The notes beneath the pieces are model-generated. The model saw nothing but the letters and a program-made list of their open reading frames with translations. It did not search any database and was not told where the DNA came from. Shown piece by piece: positions 59,231 through 64,000 of a DNA stretch of 64,000 nt. Every line of letters starts with the position of its first letter. Positions within the stretch are counted from its first letter, which is position 1. The position numbers were made by a program, and so were the translations under genes. The stretch is from UBA11740 sp049273695. GTDB taxonomy: Bacteria > Acidobacteriota > Blastocatellia > Pyrinomonadales > Pyrinomonadaceae. Location: NCBI GenBank assembly GCA_049273695.1, contig JBASRE010000048.1:62001-126000 (forward strand), given 5' to 3'.

Positions 59231-60445
59231 ATGAACGATAAAGACATGGATGTGCTGATTGGACGCTACGCAAAGGGCGCGGCGAAGGGCACCCCTGTCG
59301 AGCATCCTGACGCGGACGAGTTGAATGCCTTTGCGGAGGGTGCGCTTCCTCCGGCAGCCCGGCAGCGTTATTTGTCGCATTTCGCCGACTGCGATGACTG
59401 TCGAAAACTGGTGAGTCAACTGGCGGTGACGACCGGGGCCGGCGTGGAAGCTCGCATTCCGGCTTCCGAGCCCGCGGCTGAACCATGGTGGAAAAAACTC
59501 AGTTCAGTGTTCGCGATTCCGACTTTGCGCTATGCCGCATTCGCTGTCGTGTTGTTGGCCGTCGGTGGAATTGCTTTTCTGGCATGGCGCCAACCGGCGC
59601 AGCGAAATGCTGAGATGGTCGCGCAGAACCAACCGCAGACCAATCCGGTGGAAGCCGTGAAGCCGGAGACGAGTCCGGCAAACGCAGAAGGTCGCGAACA
59701 AGAAACGCAACGGTTCGCCGACAGCGCGATCCCGCAGCCGACTGTTTCGTCGACGCCCGATCAGAACAGATCTGGGTTGACGACATTGAGTCCGCCGCCG
59801 CCTCCAAAACCGGCGGACGTGCTTGCCGCGAAAGAAGCTGCGCCTGTCGTGGGGGGCGCTGGTCGCGCGGACGACGCACCGCGCGCGCAGTCATCTCCGT
59901 CATACGCGCCCGCGCCAACGACCGAAGGGTATAGTGTTTACGATCGCTCGCGCGAACAACCGAAGGTCGGCGCAAGTCCCGGCGGGCCGCGCCGCAACGA
60001 ATCGTCCGACAAGTACAAGACGATTGACCGTGCGGAGTCAGGGGACTTTGCCAAAGGTCGCGATGAAGATCGCAACCGGACAGCGGCGAACCAGCCTGCA
60101 AGTCAAAACAAGCAGGATGATTCAAGGCGCGAGCGGACTGAATCCCAAGTTGTCACCGTCAGTCCCAAGAGTGTTGGAGAATTGCCAGCCGAGGCGCGCA
60201 AGTCAGCGGCGACCCGCTCAACTTCCGAAGAAGCAGAGCAGACGCGTTCGGTCGGCGGCCGCAAGTTCAAGCGCCAGGGAAACGCCTGGGTCGATTCCAA
60301 ACTAAAGTCATCAATGTCCGTTCGAACTGTCGGTCGCGGTTCGGAGGAGTTCGACAAACTCGATTCCGGCCTGCGTTCGATTGCCCGACAACTCAGCGGT
60401 GAAATCGTCGTGGTTTGGAAGGGCAAGGCCTACCGAATTCGGTAA
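59231..60445 (+). CDS. Zinc-finger anti-sigma factor with membrane anchor
   Basis: 404 residues (ATG 59231; a TTG at 59225 is also possible). The N-terminal anti-sigma zinc finger has HxxxCxxC in YLSHFADCDDCRKLVSQL, preceded by HPDADELNAFAEGALPPAAR. One transmembrane segment lies near LRYAAFAVVLLAVGGIAFLA (residues about 100-120). It is followed by a long Pro/Gln/Arg/Ser-rich low-complexity region and a small C-terminal domain (RTVGRGSEEFDKLDSGLRSI; GEIVVVWKGKAYRI). It should hold the adjacent sigma factor at the membrane until released. Heptamers begin inside its stop codon. Confidence 0.86.
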   Translation: MNDKDMDVLIGRYAKGAAKGTPVEHPDADELNAFAEGALPPAARQRYLSHFADCDDCRKLVSQLAVTTGAGVEARIPASEPAAEPWWKKLSSVFAIPTLRYAAFAVVLLAVGGIAFLAWRQPAQRNAEMVAQNQPQTNPVEAVKPETSPANAEGREQETQRFADSAIPQPTVSSTPDQNRSGLTTLSPPPPPKPADVLAAKEAAPVVGGAGRADDAPRAQSSPSYAPAPTTEGYSVYDRSREQPKVGASPGGPRRNESSDKYKTIDRAESGDFAKGRDEDRNRTAANQPASQNKQDDSRRERTESQVVTVSPKSVGELPAEARKSAATRSTSEEAEQTRSVGGRKFKRQGNAWVDSKLKSSMSVRTVGRGSEEFDKLDSGLRSIARQLSGEIVVVWKGKAYRIR

Positions 60446-60708
60446 ATCGTAAATCCTAAATCGTAAATAGCCCTGAACTGTTCGCGGGCCGTGGTCGTAC
60501 CTATTCGCGAAGCAGTTGTGCAGTGTCCTAATTTGCTTTTCTCTCTGCCGCTCTGTGGTTCTCGGTGTCTCTGTGGTGCTAGTGCTTAGAGAAGCATTCA
60601 CACAGAGACACTGAGGCTTCACAGAGTTCCACAGAGATTCTGAAATTAGGACGCTACCAGGCAGTTGCTGAAGCTTTTCTATTTACGATTCGCGATTTAC
60701 TATTCACG
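60444..60708. repeat. Nested inverted repeats filling the gap before the zinc-ribbon gene
   Basis: Outer arms are heptamers: AAATCGT, AAATCCT, AAATCGT, AAATAG (60444-60470, overlapping the anti-sigma stop) and ATTTACG, ATTCGCG, ATTTACT, ATTCACG (60681-60708, ending 2 bp before the next ATG). Inside them, CTCTGTGGTT...GTGTCTCTGTGG (about 60541-60575) faces CACAGAGACACTGAGG...CCACAGAG (about 60600-60640). Confidence 0.85.
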
Positions 60709-60710
60709 CG

Positions 60711-61211
60711 ATGTTTTGCCCTTCCTGCGGAACTGAAAGCACCGGCCTTAAATACTGCAACCGTTGCGGTGCGAACCTCGGCTCGCTCAGTGCGCCGACG
60801 GAAATCGTCCAGGTTAATCTGACCAAGCCCGCTTTAATTATTGGCGGCATTCTCGCGGTCCTGACATTGGGCGGTTTCGCTCTGCTGGTAATAGGTGCGG
60901 GGATGTTGGCTACCGTGACGCAGGCAGTGGACCCGCTGATTGCCCTGATCTTCATGGGCATAGTTACGATTCTAGTGGCCGATATTCTTCTGATTCGGCA
61001 GCTCTCGAAAATAGTTTCGGCGGCATTGAAATCCGATCACACCGGGAGACCTCAACAAAGTATCGCGACCGAACCCGCGCCGCAGTTCTCACGTGTAAAC
61101 ACCGCGCCTTTCCTTCCTGCGTCGAGCGTTACTGAAAACACGACCCGCTTTCTGGAGAGTGACTATCGCGCTCCCGTCGAACCACCGCCGGTCGAAAAAC
61201 AAAAGACCTAG
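60711..61211 (+). CDS. Zinc-ribbon membrane protein, relative of the gene at 3611
   Basis: 166 residues. MFCPSCGTESTGLKYCNRCG is a zinc ribbon (Cys3, Cys6, Cys16, Cys19). Two hydrophobic segments follow (ALIIGGILAVLTLGGFALLV and PLIALIFMGIVTILVADILL), then a Pro/Ser/Thr-rich tail ending VEPPPVEKQKT. Same plan as the 252-residue protein at 3611, with a shorter linker. The heptamer repeat ends 2 bp before its ATG, so no ordinary RBS is present. Confidence 0.8.
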   Translation: MFCPSCGTESTGLKYCNRCGANLGSLSAPTEIVQVNLTKPALIIGGILAVLTLGGFALLVIGAGMLATVTQAVDPLIALIFMGIVTILVADILLIRQLSKIVSAALKSDHTGRPQQSIATEPAPQFSRVNTAPFLPASSVTENTTRFLESDYRAPVEPPPVEKQKT

Positions 61212-61302
61212 TTGCTCGCGCGAACGGTTGCGAGCGCCAATCGTCATTGATAGAGTTCGTCGCGTTCTTAGCCTTAACTCTAAAAACTTGAGGTACAAAC
61301 GT

Positions 61303-62796
61303 ATGCGGCTGTTCCTGGAGAAGCGTGCACTTTTTCTGTTGGCTCCGATGATGATTGGAATAGTGTGCACCGCTGGGTACAGCCAGCGCCGCTCCGCGCC
61401 AGTACGTGGCAATCCCGACATTCCGAAAATCGTTGCAGAAATGAGTGCTCGTCGCATTGAAGCGAGCATTCGCAAACTCGTGAGTTTCGGCACGCGGAAC
61501 ACGCTTTCCGAACAGAACGATCCCAATCGTGGGATTGGGGCGGCGCGCGATTGGCTGTACGCAGAGTTTCAGAAAGCGGCGGCGGAATCAGGCGGGCGCA
61601 TGACGATCGAGAAGCAGAGTTACGAACAGCCGCGGGCAGCGCGAGTTCCCCAACCAACCATAGTCACGAACGTCGTGGCGACTCTGAAAGGGACGCAACC
61701 TGAATCGACGAGTCGCGTTTACGTTGTCAGCGGCCATTACGATTCAATGTGCAGCAGTGCGACCGACGCGAAGTGCGACGCGCCCGGCGCAAATGATGAT
61801 GCATCGGGAACCGCTGCCGTGCTCGAGATGGCGCGCGTGATGGCTAAATACAGATTCGACGCGACCATAATTTTCATGGCCGTCGCCGGCGAAGAGCAGA
61901 GCCTTTTGGGTGCGACTTACTTTGCCGACCAGGCGAAGAAAAACAATATGGACATCGAAGCGATGTTCACCAACGACATTGTCGGCAACACGCTCGGCGG
62001 CAATGGCGTGCGCGATCGTCGCACGCTGCGGGTGTTCTCGGAAGGGGTGCCGTCGAATGAGACTCAGCAAGAGGCGACGACGCGACGCAGCGTCGGTGGC
62101 GAAAACGATTCACAGTCGCGACAGCTCGCGCGCTTCATCAAGGAAGTCACCGAACGCTACGTGCCGGCCATGAAAGTAATGATGATTTATCGCAGGGATC
62201 GATACGGTCGTGGCGGAGATCATCAACCGTTTCTGGAACGCGGTTATGCCGCGGTTCGTTTCACTGAACCGAACGAGGACTATCGTCATCAGCATCAGAA
62301 CATCCGCATCGAGAACGGAATTCAGTACGGCGACCTGCCCCAGTTCGTGGACTTCGATTACGTCGCGAACGTCGCGCGAGTGAACGCGGCCTCACTCGCG
62401 ATGTTGGCGTCGGCGCCCGCCCGGCCCAAGAACGTGACCATGACCACTGGCCTTTCAAACGATACAGACCTGAAGTGGGAGGCCAACAAAGAACCGGACG
62501 TGGCGGGCTATGAAGTTGTCTGGCGCGACACGACGGCCGCGACCTGGACGAACTCGCGACCGGTCGGAAACGTCATGACTTACACCTTGAAGGGCATGTC
62601 GAAAGACAACTATTTCTTCGGCGTGCGCGCTGTCGATAGGCAAGGGAATCGCAGCCCGGTGAGCTATCCGCGACCCGCCAGCCGTAATCAACCTGCGAAT
62701 CGTTCGAGTGCAAGCGAAGGGGTTAACCCTCATCTTGCTCGCTTGTTTTTCACCACTCTTATCTCAGGGCCGCTCACGAGGAACCGCTGCTTGTAG
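61303..62796 (+). CDS. Exported M28-family metallopeptidase with FnIII-like domain
   Basis: 497 residues from ATG 61303, chosen for the GAGG just upstream and the signal peptide that follows (MRLFLEKRALFLLAPMMIGI). The frame is open back to 61159 but overlaps the previous gene. Zinc ligands of the M28 aminopeptidase fold are visible: VVSGHYDSM, GANDDASGTAAVLEMAR, AVAGEEQSLLGATYF, MFTNDIVGN and GRGGDHQPFLERGY. A C-terminal fibronectin type III-like domain (DLKWEANKEPDVAGYEVVWR; YFFGVRAVDRQGNRSPVSYP) follows. It probably trims peptides outside the cytoplasm. The last 30 residues look unrelated to the family. Confidence 0.88.
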   Translation: MRLFLEKRALFLLAPMMIGIVCTAGYSQRRSAPVRGNPDIPKIVAEMSARRIEASIRKLVSFGTRNTLSEQNDPNRGIGAARDWLYAEFQKAAAESGGRMTIEKQSYEQPRAARVPQPTIVTNVVATLKGTQPESTSRVYVVSGHYDSMCSSATDAKCDAPGANDDASGTAAVLEMARVMAKYRFDATIIFMAVAGEEQSLLGATYFADQAKKNNMDIEAMFTNDIVGNTLGGNGVRDRRTLRVFSEGVPSNETQQEATTRRSVGGENDSQSRQLARFIKEVTERYVPAMKVMMIYRRDRYGRGGDHQPFLERGYAAVRFTEPNEDYRHQHQNIRIENGIQYGDLPQFVDFDYVANVARVNAASLAMLASAPARPKNVTMTTGLSNDTDLKWEANKEPDVAGYEVVWRDTTAATWTNSRPVGNVMTYTLKGMSKDNYFFGVRAVDRQGNRSPVSYPRPASRNQPANRSSASEGVNPHLARLFFTTLISGPLTRNRCL

Positions 62797-63099
62797 AACC
62801 CCCGATCACCTAGCCATTGACTCACGGTCAATTCCTGACGTATCTTCCGCCTCAACGAAGGAATTTTCAAGGCTGTCTCCTCCGGGCTGCCTCATGACAA
62901 CTCGCCGGCTCAGCCAAGAAAACTTGACGCTTAATTGACTTTTAGGCTCACAGCCTGCGGGATCCAACATCCTTCGGCTGGGCCGAGTAGCCCGGCAGCG
63001 AACATGGATTGAAGGCTGAATTAACCTTATGTCTCTGCCTGGAGACCCAGAGGTGATTTCCCGCAGTATCACACGACGCAAAGGGGGTCTACCTAACTC
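62797..63099. other. Intergenic region, 303 bp
   Basis: No gene, tRNA or riboswitch was recognised. AAGGGGG at 63081-63087 may serve as a distant RBS for the next gene, and an in-frame stop (TAA at 63094-63096) fixes that gene's start downstream. Confidence 0.45.
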
Positions 63100-64000
63100 A
63101 TGATCACCCAACATCCCCTCCCCGTAAGGTACGTGCTCTATACTCACTACCCTGAGGGCCACGACTTTAAAAAACACACTGTTGATAACACGCCACCTTC
63201 CAAGCTTGACGGCGTTAAGGATTTGGTAGCCCATCTTAAGGGGTTGCAAGGACTTCTCACGTGGCCCGGTTTCGAAGGATTGCTCGTCTTATTTTACGCG
63301 CCCGGTCTTGCCAAGTGTTTAGAGCTTATTGAAAGCAGAAAGAGTGCAAACGAGCTGTTGCAGGAATGCAAAGAACTTAAATTCGCCAGAGCGGTAGACA
63401 CCTACCTCCAAAACTTAATGAGGGAGGAATACAAAGAACTCGTACCACGGTTGCGCTTTGTAACTGCCCTCGATTTACATCAGGTTTTTGGGCGCATAAG
63501 GAATTCCGAACTAGCCGGTTATCTCAGTTCCTGGATAGTCGGAGATGCCGGTCGAGGCACATACGATTCGCCGAAGATCGTGGAAGCAATAGTGCGTTTG
63601 CGCCTGCTGGGCTCAGGCGTGCCTGTCTTCCGTGTGGATCACGACGTCCTGTTTCGAAAGGACAGAAACTGTGATAAGAAAAACCTCGAGTTCTCCAGTA
63701 CCATAGGTTCGTGCCTGAGGGCCTACCAACTGAGAAGAGATTCACCGAACCTCTCAAGTTTTATCTTCTCAGCTTCCTACGACTATCAATCCCTCAACGA
63801 GCGGGATAAAGCGGATGATTTACAAGTTTGGAGCCAGGCTTTTGCCACCCGCGTATTCCCCGCGCTTATTGCGAACGAAACGTGCATAGGTGAAGCGCTT
63901 GATGACATCGCAGAAAAGCGGAAGTCGGTGGATAAAGCGTGGGGCGATTACGCTGCCCAATCATTCCGGCCATCGCTGGCGCGCAAGTTCTTCGGATTCG
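63100..64000 (+). CDS. Hypothetical protein, 3' end beyond the window
   Basis: ATG at 63100 opens a frame of 300 codons that is still open at the last base. It starts MITQHPLPVRYVLYTHYPEG. Other landmarks are LVAHLKGLQGLLTWPGFEGL, RLRFVTALDLHQVFGRIRNS, GDAGRGTYDSPKIVEAIVRL and RVDHDVLFRKDRNCDKKNLE. The VDHDV segment preceded by hydrophobic residues could be a metal-binding DxD-like site as in glycosyltransferases, but this is weak. No signal peptide. Codon use fits a real gene. Function unknown. Confidence 0.7.
   Translation, partial: MITQHPLPVRYVLYTHYPEGHDFKKHTVDNTPPSKLDGVKDLVAHLKGLQGLLTWPGFEGLLVLFYAPGLAKCLELIESRKSANELLQECKELKFARAVDTYLQNLMREEYKELVPRLRFVTALDLHQVFGRIRNSELAGYLSSWIVGDAGRGTYDSPKIVEAIVRLRLLGSGVPVFRVDHDVLFRKDRNCDKKNLEFSSTIGSCLRAYQLRRDSPNLSSFIFSASYDYQSLNERDKADDLQVWSQAFATRVFPALIANETCIGEALDDIAEKRKSVDKAWGDYAAQSFRPSLARKFFGF

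Noticed and set aside
62797..63099. Possible structured RNA or riboswitch
   Set aside because: Several short pairings are possible but no known consensus (for example a cobalamin or glycine box) is visible.
62806..63249. A 147-codon minus-strand frame after the peptidase gene
   Set aside because: It overlaps the start of the well-supported plus-strand gene at 63100 and lacks an RBS and protein-like composition.

Overview
The window reads as chromosome of a Gram-negative (diderm) bacterium, most likely an acidobacterium of the Blastocatellia type. The taxonomic call is inference. It rests on LpxD (lipid A), a type IV pilus cluster, an ImuA-ImuB-DnaE2 mutasome with LexA, many secreted FecR, TPR, M28 and collagen-like proteins, and an abundance of short heptamer and palindromic repeats between and inside genes. 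No rRNA, tRNA or CRISPR array was recognised.

Layout. 1-6.7 kb: small secreted proteins (one collagen-like with GPT repeats, two paralogous Gly/Arg/Tyr-rich proteins), a YgiD-type dioxygenase, a zinc-ribbon membrane protein and a large probable outer-membrane protein. 6.9-11.5 kb: radical SAM enzyme, MGDG-synthase-like glycosyltransferase, SDR and LpxD, punctuated by palindromic repeats that abut stop and start codons. 11.6-17.6 kb: a pentapeptide-repeat/TIR protein, then PriA, family 4 uracil-DNA glycosylase and CoaBC on the minus strand. 17.8-21.8 kb: a secreted protein, a FecR-like protein, UDP-glucose dehydrogenase and a nucleotide-sugar epimerase.

21.8-42.0 kb is an accessory island between two convergent chromosomal genes (epimerase and pilC). 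Its ends carry three copies of a 15-bp motif in a Tn7-like layout: widely spaced at the left end, at exact 20-bp intervals at the right end. A second left end with identical spacing lies inside at 29.7 kb. Cargo: an RHS polymorphic-toxin-like gene with a one-base frameshift and a 4-bp overlapping membrane-protein partner; a four-gene minus-strand cluster of two exported WD40-caspase proteins, a FecR/TPR protein and a membrane TPR protein; a PQQ-type sugar dehydrogenase; and a broken IS3-family element that truncated another gene. No transposition genes matching these ends are in the window.

42.0-47.1 kb: pilB, an unknown secreted protein, pilT and pilC. 47.3-54.9 kb: a DNA-damage region with lexA, udgX, imuA, imuB and dnaE2. 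lexA and imuB share an apparent operator of three TTCG boxes spaced exactly 10 bp. dnaE2 carries several heptamer-array insertions in frame plus a repeat-encoded N-terminal extension. 55.0-62.8 kb: a TPR protein, queC, queE, a sigma factor with a zinc-finger anti-sigma protein, a second zinc-ribbon membrane protein and an M28 peptidase. 63.1 kb to the end: a partial gene of unknown function that runs off the window.
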